64,000 nucleotides of DNA from Bacteroidota bacterium. Its GTDB lineage: Bacteria; Bacteroidota; Bacteroidia; Chitinophagales; Chitinophagaceae. The position numbers and the translations under genes were made by a program. The notes beneath the pieces are model-generated. The model saw nothing but the letters and a program-made list of their open reading frames with translations. It did not search any database and was not told the DNA's origin. Location of the stretch: contig CANFOM010000005.1 in assembly GCA_947448725.1 (NCBI GenBank), positions 1 to 64,000 on the forward strand, given 5' to 3'. Shown piece by piece: positions 54,916 to 64,000 of this stretch; position 1 is the stretch's first letter, and each line of letters begins with the position of its first letter.

Positions 54916-57000
54916 TTAATACAACTTAGCCCTATTGTCAACGATAGTTGCTATTTTCTTTAATGCAGCACTTGATCTAAATAATACACTTCTTGTTCTT
55001 TGCAACAACTCATCTTTGAAAAATATTGGATCTTGTTGGGTTTGTTTCGCCCCTAATCCATTAACACTTATTACAAAAACACCAGCATTTGCAGCAATGG
55101 GTTCACTAACCTTATTGATTAAAGACTTATTGAAAGCAGCGCCTATCAATTTTGGCTCATTGCCTATACCTGGTATCATAGGATAGTTAAAATTAACGCT
55201 ATCTGCTCTTTGTATATTGCCCTTAATACTGGTCGCAATAGCTTCTAAACTTTTTCCTTTGAAATTGTCTCTAATTTTATCGGCTTTTTTCTTATCTCTA
55301 ATAATTCCTTCCACTTGTGGTCGAGCAACTTCAACGCTTGCTAACCCCTCTTTTTCAATTCCAGAAATTGCAGCAACAAAATAACTATCACCAACTTCAA
55401 ATGGTTCTGAAATAGAATTATTATCGTTGTCAAAAACCCAACGAACCATCGCTCTGCTAGTTCCTATTCCTTGTATATCAAAATCATTTGCCTTAACTCC
55501 AATAGCTGGTAAAACTTGTTTATTGATTTTAACAGCATTGGCATTGAATGATTTTAAATCCTTAGAAGAGGAGGCAAATTGAGCAGCAGCTGTTGATGCC
55601 GCTGTAATAGTTTCGTTGCTTGGTATAATGCTCTTTGAAAGATAAGCAATTTTATAAGCCGGGCCCTTTGCTGTTTGTTTTAATACTTCCATATAATGAA
55701 AACCAAATTCGGTTTTAACAACACCCTTTGCGCCCACTGCATTATCAAAAGAAAAATCATTAATAGGTAGTACCATTTGTCCTTGCGAGAACATTGGATA
55801 AACCCCTCCCTTTAATTTGCTAGATTCATCATCTGAATATTTTGCACATAACAATTCAAAAGAAGCGCCACCCTTTATAGCTGTACTAATACTATCAATT
55901 AATTTTTTTGCAGCACTATCATCTCTAAGCTGTTGGCCATTGGTAGGATTTACGGTTGCAATCAAAATATGTCTAACGCTTGCGCTATCAGCCCATTGTT
56001 TAATTCCAATTAATTTTGCAATTGTATAATTTTTACCATCTACATAAGGACCATATACATTACCAATACCTACATTAAAAATGGAATCCTTATTGGGAAC
56101 CATAATAATTTTTTTACTTAAGTAACTATTATAATAAGGTATTTCTGTTCCTGCTTTGTTTAAAAAAGCAACAGGGTCGGTCGCATTTTTAAAATCGGCT
56201 TTTTGAGCTACAATTATTTCTTTTGCACTTGCGCTATCAGCGCTAGATGCAGCAGCACTAAATCCAACGAAGCCAATATTTTTAGTGGTCTCTTCTATTT
56301 GAAATCCAGCAGGATTTTCTTTTAAATAAGAAGCAATGTCATCATTAGTAACTTTTATAGTACTATCACTAATGCTAGAATAAGGAACTCCAACATAAGA
56401 AATGTTCGAGAAATTACTTGTTTCTGCTAATTGTTTTTCTACCAACCATTTTGGAACCTGAACACCCTTTATAACCAATGCTTGATATTTATTTCTAAAT
56501 CTATTTTCTATAGCGGGTTCGATATAAAATTTTTCTATTTGTTTTATTTGATCTTTATTCTTAGACTTCTTAATTTGGGCCACCGCTTGTTTCGCATCAT
56601 TTACTTTAAACTCACCTGTGGTTTTATCGGTGAACTCTTGTTTAAAAGGAGACTCTGTGCCAAATAAAACATCGGTAAGTTCTTTTGTACCAACATTGAT
56701 TCCTAATTTATTTTCCTCTGTCTTAAATAAAAGGCGATCTACTTCCTGGTTCCATAAATAACCAAATAATTGCTCGCGCTTAATTCCTTGAGCGGCATAG
56801 TTTTGAACTTGCGCATCTAGCTTTTCTTCAAACTCAACCTTATTGATTGTTTCGCCATTTACCTTTCCAAGGGTAGTAGCATCTGAAGCACCTCTTTTTC
56901 TACCAATACCGTCTTGTAAAATAAAAGCTATTAAAGCTATTGCGATAATACTAAAGATGATCCAAGTACCTCTTTCTCTAATGTTCTGAATAATTGACAT
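54916..57000 (-). CDS. PpiD/SurA-like membrane-anchored peptidyl-prolyl isomerase
   Basis: 694 residues from the ATG at 57000 (MSIIQNIRERGTWIIF). The in-frame ATG at 57024 lies inside the -7 promoter box and is rejected. One N-terminal membrane anchor (about 12-30) is followed by a SurA_N-type chaperone domain (NGETINKVEFEEKLDAQVQNY). A parvulin PPIase domain comes next (about 330-450, SVRHILIATVNP with SKLKGGVYPMFSQGQM). A second rotamase-like C-terminal part follows. It folds outer-membrane or periplasmic proteins. PpiD-type assignment is firm; exact ortholog uncertain. Confidence 0.88.
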   Translation of the reverse strand: MSIIQNIRERGTWIIFSIIAIALIAFILQDGIGRKRGASDATTLGKVNGETINKVEFEEKLDAQVQNYAAQGIKREQLFGYLWNQEVDRLLFKTEENKLGINVGTKELTDVLFGTESPFKQEFTDKTTGEFKVNDAKQAVAQIKKSKNKDQIKQIEKFYIEPAIENRFRNKYQALVIKGVQVPKWLVEKQLAETSNFSNISYVGVPYSSISDSTIKVTNDDIASYLKENPAGFQIEETTKNIGFVGFSAAASSADSASAKEIIVAQKADFKNATDPVAFLNKAGTEIPYYNSYLSKKIIMVPNKDSIFNVGIGNVYGPYVDGKNYTIAKLIGIKQWADSASVRHILIATVNPTNGQQLRDDSAAKKLIDSISTAIKGGASFELLCAKYSDDESSKLKGGVYPMFSQGQMVLPINDFSFDNAVGAKGVVKTEFGFHYMEVLKQTAKGPAYKIAYLSKSIIPSNETITAASTAAAQFASSSKDLKSFNANAVKINKQVLPAIGVKANDFDIQGIGTSRAMVRWVFDNDNNSISEPFEVGDSYFVAAISGIEKEGLASVEVARPQVEGIIRDKKKADKIRDNFKGKSLEAIATSIKGNIQRADSVNFNYPMIPGIGNEPKLIGAAFNKSLINKVSEPIAANAGVFVISVNGLGAKQTQQDPIFFKDELLQRTRSVLFRSSAALKKIATIVDNRAKLY

Positions 57001-57021
57001 ATATCTATAATTATAGGAGAG

Positions 57022-57029
57022 CAAAAATA
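57022..57029 (-). promoter_or_regulatory. -7 promoter box of the PpiD-like gene
   Basis: Minus-strand TATTTTTG (perfect TAnnTTTG), 21 bases before the ATG at 57000. No clear -33 box. Confidence 0.5.
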
Positions 57030-57802
57030 ATGTTTTCTCGGTACTAAAAAGGGGTTAAAAGCATAAAAAGCGCCTTTTTTAAGGCAAAACGGCAATAAAG
57101 AACACACAATGGATAAGTGGATAATTAAAAAAATGGGGGATATCTATGGTTTTTGCGTGAATAAACCTGCGAAGAAATAGTATAAACAGGTTTGTTTAAA
57201 TCAAAATAAAAAAATTGGAGCTCTAAAAAAATATTTATACCCGTTAATTAACAGTGTATAATTTGTGTAATAAAATAAAAAATAATAAAATTATAAATTT
57301 AATAAAATAAATGAAACCTTTATCTACATTGGTTTATATCAAAATTATAATAAAAATAATAATTAATAAAAATGCGTGTATAAATAAGATATTAAGATAT
57401 ACACTGTTGTAATAGTATTAGTTTGTTTATATAAATGTATTAATACTTAATACTACAATGGATATTAACATTAATAAAATGAACACTTATTTTTAATCCA
57501 TTACTTTTAACCCATCGAATAAATCTACCTTAAAACCAAAACCAGCAATAAAAACAAAAGAAACCAAAAAAATATACTTTTTTAATATAACTAATTTAAA
57601 ATCAACAACTTAGAACCAATAAATATATAAAACTAACAATTAATAGTATTTAATTTTTAACCCAATTTGTTTTAAAAACAACTACCCCTCTTTTTTTATC
57701 ACCCAAATAATAACCCGGATTCCCCTTTTTTATTTGATGCATAAAGCTTAATTTTTCATACTTGAAAAGACAACTGATTTTATTTAATATTAAAATAAAA
57801 AA
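57030..57802. other. 773-bp AT-rich non-coding region with DnaA-box-like elements; candidate oriC
   Basis: No ORF. Elements of type GTGNATAA (reverse of TTATNCAC) lie at 57117-57124, 57157-57164, 57254-57261 and 57376-57383, all in one orientation, and a weaker one in reverse at 57397-57405. TGGATAA is directly repeated (57110 and 57118). 57265-57480 is almost only A and T. CAGTGTATA (57252-57260) has its reverse complement at 57398-57406. From 57497 on the plus strand is C-rich and G-poor. The flanking genes diverge. Could equally be two long upstream regions. Confidence 0.35.
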
Positions 57803-60484
57803 ATGACTAAAAAACAAAGCAGCATTGGTATTTTATTAAGCACTATTTTTTTTATGGTGTTATTATTTTCTTTTACAGAAAGTAAAAAAAGTTTTCTTAT
57901 TATAGATCCAAAAGATCCTAAAATAACCAACTTAAAATTACCAGAAGGTTTTCATGCGGAAAGATTATATGGGCCTTCAGAAAAAGGAGAAGGTTCTTGG
58001 GTTTCAATGACCTTTGATCAAAAAGGAAGAATTATTGCATCAGATCAATACGGTTCTTTATATCGCTTGGTGGTTCCTAAAATAGGAGATACTATTAATA
58101 AAATAAAAATTGAAGAATTAAAAATAACAACAGATAGTAGTACTACAAAAGCGCCGGTTACAATGGGCCACGCACATGGTTTATTGTGGGCGTTTAATAG
58201 TTTATATGTAATGATTAATAATAATTCTAGTGAGAATTTTAAAAGAGGAAGTGGTTTATATAGACTTCAAGATACTAATGGAGATGATCAATTTGATAAA
58301 GTAACATTAATTAAAGCCCTAGATGGAGAGGGAGAGCATGGTCCGCATAGTATTATTTTATCACCCGATAAACAATCTATTTATGTGGTGGCTGGAAATT
58401 TTACAAAAATTCCAAAACTAAATTCATATCGTAATTATCCAGATAGTAAAATAGATAATTTATTTCCTTTAATCAAAGACCCGAACGGTCACGATAACAC
58501 CGTACAAACCCACGGTGGTTGGGTGGCACATCTAGATTCAACCGGAGCCAACTGGGAACTAATTGCCTCTGGTTTTAGAAATCCTTTCGATATTACCTTT
58601 AATGACCAGGGTGAATTATTTGCTTATGATTCTGATATGGAGTGGGATTTTGGAACACCTTGGTATCGCCCTACAAGAATTGTTCATGTTACTAGTGGTG
58701 CAGAGTTTGGATGGAGACCAGGTACCGACAAGTGGTCTCCTAAATATCCAGACAACTTACCTCCTGTTATCAATGTAGGACAAGGCTCACCTACGAATCT
58801 TATTTTTGGAGGCAATGCGCGCTTTCCAGAAAAATATAGAAAATCAATTTTTGCTTTTGATTGGAGCTTTGGTATTATTTATGCGGTGCACAACGAACCA
58901 GATGGCGCTTCTTATAAAACAACAGGAGAAGAATTTATTTCTGGAGCACCCCTTCCTTTAACAGACGGCGCTATTGGTCCAGACGGCGCTTTATATTTTT
59001 TAACCGGTGGTCGCCGACTAGAGTCTGATTTATACCGTGTTTATTATGGCGATAATACTTTAAGCAACGATCCACTTCCTGTAGCCGAACTAACCAATGC
59101 TTTAAAAACACGTCGACAACTAGAGGCTTTTCATGGTACTAAAAATCCAGCAGCTGTAAATTTTGCTTGGCCTTATTTAAAAGACAATGATCGATTTATT
59201 AGATATGCTGCAAGAATTGCTGTTGAAAACCAACCCATAGAAGAGTGGTATACTAAAATCCTTGCAGAAAAAGATCCAGTTATATTAACCCAAGCCGCAA
59301 TTGCGCTTGCGCGAAAAGGCGCGGCTGGTTCAGGAACAGAAGTGGTTAAACAAATCACTAAGATTGATTTTTCAAAACTTTCAGAAGCACAACAACTCGA
59401 TTTATTAAGAGCGGTTGAATTAATTTTTATTCGATTAGGCGAACCCAATGCTGCTATCAAAAAAGAAGTTGCCACTTTTTTAAATCCTTATTATCCTGCA
59501 AAAACAAATAGTCTTAATAGAGAGTTAAGTAAAATGTTGGTATACATTGATGCACCACAAGCAGTTGAAAAAACAATGGCATTAATGGCCGTTGCCAAAG
59601 ATGATGCCCCTGCACAAAAATCAATCTCAGAATCTTCTGATTTAATTTTACGCAATCCTCAATATGGAATGGATATAGCGGCCATGCTTGCAAAAATTCC
59701 TCCTGCTCAACAAACTTGGTATGCCAATGTTTTAAGTCAAGCTAAAAACGGTTGGACTCCTGCCTTGCAAAAAAAGTATTTCCAATGGTATTATAAAGCA
59801 TTTGGATATAGAGGCGGTGTAAGTTTTGTTGGATTTATAAATGGTGCGCGTAAAACCGCGCTAGCCAACGCGCCCAAAGATCAATTTGAATATTTAAATA
59901 AAATATCTGGAGATTCTATTGTTTCTCTTTCTTGGTCTGGCGCACCCGCAGGCACCATCATGCCAAAAGGACCAGGAAAAAACTGGAAAATAAAACAAGC
60001 CGTTGACGCTGTAGATTCAAGTACGGGCGTGAGAAGTTATGTTCGCGGAAAAGCAATGTTTGCTGCAACACTTTGCTCTTCCTGTCATCAAATAAAAGGA
60101 GAAGGGGGCATAGCTGGTCCAGATCTTACCCAATTAGGTACAAGATTTAGCACCAAAGATATTTTAGAGTCCATCATCGAACCAAGCAAAACTATATCTG
60201 ATCAATTTGGCTCTACCGTTTTCTTTTTGAAAAAAGGTGGATCTGTTTTAGGTAGATTGATTCGTCAGGATAACAATAATTATTATATTTCTCAAAATCC
60301 GTTTGCAACCAATATCATAAGAACGCTTTCAAAAAATGAAGTAGCGCGCACTCGAGTTTCTGAAACCTCTCCTATGCTTCCCGGAATGATCAATGGTTTA
60401 AATAGCGAAGAACTATCTGATCTAATTGCTTATTTAAAAGCGGGCGGAAATAAAAATCACCCTATTTACGCAAGCAAAAAATAA
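57803..60484 (+). CDS. PVC-type haem-binding sugar dehydrogenase-like protein
   Basis: 893 residues with a signal/anchor (SIGILLSTIFFMVLLFSF). The N-terminal 450 residues form a beta-propeller dehydrogenase-like domain (LKLPEGFHAERLYGP, later WRPGTDKWSPKYPDNLPP). Next is a helical repeat part (about 450-700), and the C-terminal cytochrome c domain has CSSCH at 758-762 (LCSSCHQIKGEGGIAGPDLTQLG). This is the Planctomycete-type (PVC) haem-binding architecture found in many Bacteroidota. It likely oxidises sugars or sugar alcohols in the periplasm. First gene of a plus-strand cluster. Confidence 0.88.
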   Translation: MTKKQSSIGILLSTIFFMVLLFSFTESKKSFLIIDPKDPKITNLKLPEGFHAERLYGPSEKGEGSWVSMTFDQKGRIIASDQYGSLYRLVVPKIGDTINKIKIEELKITTDSSTTKAPVTMGHAHGLLWAFNSLYVMINNNSSENFKRGSGLYRLQDTNGDDQFDKVTLIKALDGEGEHGPHSIILSPDKQSIYVVAGNFTKIPKLNSYRNYPDSKIDNLFPLIKDPNGHDNTVQTHGGWVAHLDSTGANWELIASGFRNPFDITFNDQGELFAYDSDMEWDFGTPWYRPTRIVHVTSGAEFGWRPGTDKWSPKYPDNLPPVINVGQGSPTNLIFGGNARFPEKYRKSIFAFDWSFGIIYAVHNEPDGASYKTTGEEFISGAPLPLTDGAIGPDGALYFLTGGRRLESDLYRVYYGDNTLSNDPLPVAELTNALKTRRQLEAFHGTKNPAAVNFAWPYLKDNDRFIRYAARIAVENQPIEEWYTKILAEKDPVILTQAAIALARKGAAGSGTEVVKQITKIDFSKLSEAQQLDLLRAVELIFIRLGEPNAAIKKEVATFLNPYYPAKTNSLNRELSKMLVYIDAPQAVEKTMALMAVAKDDAPAQKSISESSDLILRNPQYGMDIAAMLAKIPPAQQTWYANVLSQAKNGWTPALQKKYFQWYYKAFGYRGGVSFVGFINGARKTALANAPKDQFEYLNKISGDSIVSLSWSGAPAGTIMPKGPGKNWKIKQAVDAVDSSTGVRSYVRGKAMFAATLCSSCHQIKGEGGIAGPDLTQLGTRFSTKDILESIIEPSKTISDQFGSTVFFLKKGGSVLGRLIRQDNNNYYISQNPFATNIIRTLSKNEVARTRVSETSPMLPGMINGLNSEELSDLIAYLKAGGNKNHPIYASKK

Positions 60485-60493
60485 TTTTTAAAG

Positions 60494-61516
60494 ATGCACT
60501 CAACCAGCGCCATATGGAGTGATAAGGTTTCAAATGTTGCACAAGTGGGCGGTATTGAAACTTCTGTTTTAGATAACGGGCTTGGTAAGGGTGTGCGTAT
60601 TGCTTGGATTAATACCGGAACAGGACTTCGCTTTAAGGTGGTGATTGATCGGGCCATGGATATTGCAGATGCTTTTTTTAATCAATATAGCCTCACTTGG
60701 CTTAACCATCCTGGTGTTGTAGCGCCACAACCTTTTTCTCATAGAGGAGCTGATTGGTTAAGAACCTTTGGTGGGGGATTGATTACCACTTGTGGTCTCT
60801 CCCATGTGGGTGGTTCCGAACAGGATGAACAGGGAGAGCGCGGTTTACATGGATTAATTAGTAATATTCCTGCGGAACTGGTTTCAATTATTCAACCCGA
60901 TCCCGCGCGCGGTATTTTTTCAATGAGTATTACTGGAATAATAAAACAAACTCAAATTTTTGGCCCAAGCCTAGAGTTAAAAAGAACTATTTCTGCAACA
61001 TTAGGAAGTTCCACCATTCATCTTCACGATGAAATTATCAATCGTGGAAATGAAACAGCACCTCACATGCTTTTATATCACTGCAATTTTGGTTGGCCGC
61101 TTGCTGATGAAGGCGCTCAAATTTTTTGTAATGGAGAGGCTATAAAAATAGGTGAACCTATTACTGAAAAACACAATGGCCCAGGGCAAGATGTTTTTTT
61201 TATTGATAGCGCTCCCAATAAAGAAGGCTTTTGTATTTGTGGAATTGAAAATAAAAAAATTGGATTGGCTGCCGTATTAAAATTTCCTAAAAAACAATTG
61301 CCTTGGTTAACCAATTGGCAACACTGGTCAAAAGGAGAATATGTAACAGGAATAGAACCAGGAACTCATCCACCTATTGGACAATCTAAAGCGCGCGAAG
61401 AGGGATCTCTTATTTTTATTGCACCTGGAGAAACGCGCGCCTATGATTTAGAAATTGATATTTTAAATAATCAAGAAGCAATAAATAAAATAATTCAACA
61501 AACAACTTTACAATAA
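60494..61516 (+). CDS. DUF4432 aldose-epimerase-like protein
   Basis: 340 residues, no signal peptide. The galactose-mutarotase-like fold of DUF4432 is suggested by RFKVVIDRAMDIADAFFN, LRTFGGGLITTCGLSHVGG, HGLISNIPAEL and LLYHCNFGWPLADEG. Such proteins bind sugars and may epimerise them. It is 9 bases after the PVC gene and 19 bases before the cupin gene, so the three are surely one operon. Reaction unknown. Confidence 0.82.
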   Translation: MHSTSAIWSDKVSNVAQVGGIETSVLDNGLGKGVRIAWINTGTGLRFKVVIDRAMDIADAFFNQYSLTWLNHPGVVAPQPFSHRGADWLRTFGGGLITTCGLSHVGGSEQDEQGERGLHGLISNIPAELVSIIQPDPARGIFSMSITGIIKQTQIFGPSLELKRTISATLGSSTIHLHDEIINRGNETAPHMLLYHCNFGWPLADEGAQIFCNGEAIKIGEPITEKHNGPGQDVFFIDSAPNKEGFCICGIENKKIGLAAVLKFPKKQLPWLTNWQHWSKGEYVTGIEPGTHPPIGQSKAREEGSLIFIAPGETRAYDLEIDILNNQEAINKIIQQTTLQ

Positions 61517-61535
61517 ATCATCTTATCGTTTTAAT

Positions 61536-62753
61536 ATGGAAAACAAAACCATTGCTCAAAAAGCATTCGAACAAGGAAAAGGAATTTTACGTTTAGCACC
61601 CACTTGGGTACCAAGATCGTTTTGTGTACCTGGCCGACGCATTAAATTACACCCCGATGATTATTATGTTTTAGGTGGCGTGCGCGGAGGTATCGATGAG
61701 CGTTGGTTGTCTTCAACGACCCCTGCAAAAAATGGTCCACTCACTGGAGAAAACGAAGGGCTAAGTCCGGTTGTTTTTAATGACGGAGCTACTACGCACC
61801 AAATATTATTAAAAGATGCGATTGATGAATTAAAAGGGCAGCTTATTGGAGATCGCTTATGGAATGAATATAAAAGCTGGCCGATGTATTCTAAGTTTTT
61901 TGATAACATGGGCCCTCTTCCACATCATGTCCATCACAACGATGAAAAAGCGGCACTCATTGGTCAAAAAGGAAAACCAGAAGCGTATTATTTTCCACCA
62001 CAACTTAATAATCATGGTGGCGATTTTCCTTATACATTTATAGGAATCGCACCGGGTACAACTAAAGAACAAATTAAAGAATGCTTGGTTAATTTTTCAA
62101 AAGGCGATAATAAAATTACCAACTACTCACAAGCCTATAAACTAGAACCAGGTACTGGATGGGATGTGCCTCCTGGATTATTGCACGCACCCGGAAGTAT
62201 GTGTACCTATGAACCACAAAAAGCATCTGATGTTTTTGCGATGTATCAGTCATTAGTGAATGAAGCAATTATTCCTGATGAATTGTTATGGAACGGAACA
62301 CCTAAAGAAAGCATTGGTGATTATGATGCTTTAGTAGATGTATTGGATTGGGAATTAAATGTAGATCCTAATACTATGGAAAATCGTTTTATGGCACCCA
62401 AGCCTGTTCACGATGTAAATAAAATGAAAGCAGAAGGCTATGTAGAAAATTGGATTTGTTATAAGTCACATGATTTTAGTGCAAAAGAGATTACTATTTT
62501 TCCGGGACAAACAGTGACCATCAAGGACAGCGCTGCCTATGGTATTATTGTAATGCAGGGTCATGGCAAGATGGGCGTTTGGGATATTGAAACACCTGCA
62601 TTGATAAGATATGGCCAATTAACCAATGATGAATTTTTTATCAGTGAAACTGCTGCAAAAGAAGGTGTAAAAATAATCAATCACTCAACGACCGACCCTA
62701 TCGTTATCTTAAAACACTTCGGCCCTCGTAATCCAGATCTTGTTGTAAAATAA
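61536..62753 (+). CDS. Cupin / phosphomannose-isomerase-like protein
   Basis: 405 residues, cytosolic. The cupin metal motif is LPHHVHHNDEKAALIGQKGKPEAYYF (His residues and Glu) and PPGLLHAPGS gives the last His. A second cupin-like half follows (about 300-400, ITIFPGQTVTIKDSAAYG and VMQGHGKMGVWD). The pattern resembles type I mannose-6-phosphate isomerase and KduI-like sugar isomerases. With the epimerase-like gene before it, a sugar isomerisation step is plausible (inference). Confidence 0.75.
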   Translation: MENKTIAQKAFEQGKGILRLAPTWVPRSFCVPGRRIKLHPDDYYVLGGVRGGIDERWLSSTTPAKNGPLTGENEGLSPVVFNDGATTHQILLKDAIDELKGQLIGDRLWNEYKSWPMYSKFFDNMGPLPHHVHHNDEKAALIGQKGKPEAYYFPPQLNNHGGDFPYTFIGIAPGTTKEQIKECLVNFSKGDNKITNYSQAYKLEPGTGWDVPPGLLHAPGSMCTYEPQKASDVFAMYQSLVNEAIIPDELLWNGTPKESIGDYDALVDVLDWELNVDPNTMENRFMAPKPVHDVNKMKAEGYVENWICYKSHDFSAKEITIFPGQTVTIKDSAAYGIIVMQGHGKMGVWDIETPALIRYGQLTNDEFFISETAAKEGVKIINHSTTDPIVILKHFGPRNPDLVVK

Positions 62754-62793
62754 AAAATATTTTTTTAATCTTCTTATCAACCAACCGAATAAA

Positions 62794-64000
62794 ATGAATA
62801 CAATTAAAAGTTTAAACTTAAAACAAATGGTATTCGCTACCATCGGTTTTGTAGGGTTAGCCTTATTAGCGTTTACGCCTGCGGCCCCAACTAGTCTTAA
62901 AATAAGTAAAGGAGCGCATATTATTTTAGTGGGTAATAATTTAGGTTCTCGAATGATGAACTTTGGATATTTTGAAACAGAATTACAGCTTCGATATCCC
63001 GATAATCAATTATATATCCGAAATATGTGTGATGGTGGAAACACACCAGGATTTAGACCCCACTCGGGTCGTCCCACTCCTTGGGCTTTTCCAGGGGCTG
63101 AAAAATTTCAAACCGAATTGGCTAATAATCCAGAGACAGAAGGTTTTTTAGATTATCCAGATGCTTGGATTTCTACACACAAAGCAGATATTATTATAGC
63201 TATGTTTGGTTATGACGAATCTTTTCAAGGAGCGGCTGGTGTAGAAAATTATAAAGCAGAATTAGATGCTTTTATAAAACATACTTTGAAACAAAAATAC
63301 AATGGAGCGACAAGACCACAATTAGCGATTGTATCCCCTATTGCATTTGAAGATCTTTCATCAAAATTTGATCTACCCAATGGTAAAACAGAAAATAAAA
63401 ATCTTAAATTGTATGAAGAGGCTATGAAACAAGTGGCCATGAAAAATGGTGTACTTTTTATTGACGCATTCACACCCACCAAAACTTGGTTGGAAAATCC
63501 AGCTACCGATTTAACCATAGATGGTTCTCAATTAAATGATGCAGGCTATAAAAAATTCTCACCCTTTTTAGTGGACGCCGTTTTTGGAAAATCACCCGCA
63601 GTGGCCGAGTCCAATCGCGCTATAGTTTTAGAAGCAGTACTTGAAAAAAATTGGCTATGGCACAATGATTTTAAAGCGCCCAATGGGGTGCACGTCTTTG
63701 GACGTCGATACGATCCATTTGGCCCAGCTAATTATCCGGCCGAATTAAAAAAGATAAGAGAGATGACGCTGATTCGTGATACGGCAATTTGGATGGCAGC
63801 TAAAGGAAAAAAAATGGATCTAGCAGCAGCAGATGCAAAAACATCCAGCTTACCTGCGGTTCAATCTAATTTTAAACCTACAGGAAAAGTGGAAGAGGCT
63901 AAGTATTTATATGGTCAAGAGGCGCTTGATAAATTTACCATGGCACCTGGCTATAAAATAAATCTTTTTGCCTCTGAAAAAGAATTCCCTGATTTGGCCA
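62794..64000 (+). CDS. SGNH-hydrolase / PVC-dehydrogenase fusion, 3'-partial
   Basis: At least 402 codons; open at the right edge. A signal peptide or anchor (MVFATIGFVGLALLAFTPAA) comes first. The SGNH/GDSL-type domain follows (about 36-265): IILVGNNLGSRMM (block I, with Asn in place of the usual GDS), IIIAMFGYDES (block III-like, replacing GxND), and DGSQLNDAGYKKFSPFL (block V: D, N, G). The segment FTMAPGYKINLFASEKEFPDLA near the end is the start of the PVC-type propeller dehydrogenase, so the C-terminus probably holds that domain and a cytochrome. It is 41 bases downstream of the cupin gene and belongs to the same cluster. The nucleophile serine of block I is not obvious, so activity is uncertain. 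Confidence 0.72.
   Translation, partial: MNTIKSLNLKQMVFATIGFVGLALLAFTPAAPTSLKISKGAHIILVGNNLGSRMMNFGYFETELQLRYPDNQLYIRNMCDGGNTPGFRPHSGRPTPWAFPGAEKFQTELANNPETEGFLDYPDAWISTHKADIIIAMFGYDESFQGAAGVENYKAELDAFIKHTLKQKYNGATRPQLAIVSPIAFEDLSSKFDLPNGKTENKNLKLYEEAMKQVAMKNGVLFIDAFTPTKTWLENPATDLTIDGSQLNDAGYKKFSPFLVDAVFGKSPAVAESNRAIVLEAVLEKNWLWHNDFKAPNGVHVFGRRYDPFGPANYPAELKKIREMTLIRDTAIWMAAKGKKMDLAAADAKTSSLPAVQSNFKPTGKVEEAKYLYGQEALDKFTMAPGYKINLFASEKEFPDLA

Noticed and set aside
1..64000. CRISPR arrays, insertion sequences, prophage or integron elements
   Set aside because: No regularly spaced repeats, transposase, integrase or phage structural proteins are seen.

Overview
This is a 64 kb piece of an AT-rich chromosome from a member of the Bacteroidota, most likely a Chitinophagaceae-type bacterium such as a Sediminibacterium relative (inference). 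The supporting signs are a TonB-dependent receptor with a carboxypeptidase-regulatory N-terminal domain, many secreted hydrolases, a DUF2480 gene, a YbeY with Asp as third metal ligand, a Rho with a long disordered N-terminus, and promoters of the Bacteroidota type (-7 box TAnnTTTG). I see no insertion sequences, prophage, CRISPR array or rRNA. One tRNA gene is present (Phe, GAA anticodon).

Layout. 1-3.5 kb: a Tat-exported Gfo/Idh/MocA oxidoreductase (5' end outside the window) and a large DUF1080 protein, a pair of the kind linked to 3-keto-glycoside processing. 3.5-8.3 kb: TonB receptor, class IV aminotransferase, and an unrecognised kinase-like protein. 8.4-12.2 kb: a membrane [4Fe-4S] protein behind an FNR/CRP-type palindrome, then a sodium/solute symporter and a myo-inositol oxygenase. 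12.2-24.8 kb: secreted M14 peptidase, HD-domain protein, TPR membrane protein, and a minus-strand operon M1 aminopeptidase / BNR propeller / GH95. 25-33.4 kb: small membrane protein, beta-lactamase-like serine hydrolase, GH9, carboxylesterase, then DUF1080 / TauE-like / L-serine dehydratase. 33.7-38.9 kb: geranylgeranyl-reductase-like flavoprotein and a minus-strand operon FAH hydrolase / GntP permease / GH39.

39-57 kb is mostly housekeeping: tRNA-Phe, DMT transporter, asnS, rho, nadD, feoA, ybeY, mnmG, two amidohydrolase-fold proteins, polA, DUF2480 and a PpiD/SurA-like periplasmic chaperone. 57.8-64 kb: a plus-strand sugar-related cluster of a PVC-type cytochrome dehydrogenase, a DUF4432 epimerase-like protein, a cupin, and an SGNH-hydrolase/PVC-dehydrogenase fusion that runs off the right edge.

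The most unusual non-coding signals are two. One is a duplicated module upstream of mnmG (44816-44942). Each copy carries a near-perfect GTTCCACATGGAAC palindrome, one base from the Pseudomonas parS core, plus a conserved CTTTTATA block at fixed spacing. The other is a ~780 bp very AT-rich intergenic region (57025-57802) with a cluster of GTGNATAA elements resembling DnaA boxes. Together with mnmG they raise the possibility that the window lies near the replication origin. No dnaA, parA or parB is visible, so this stays a hypothesis.
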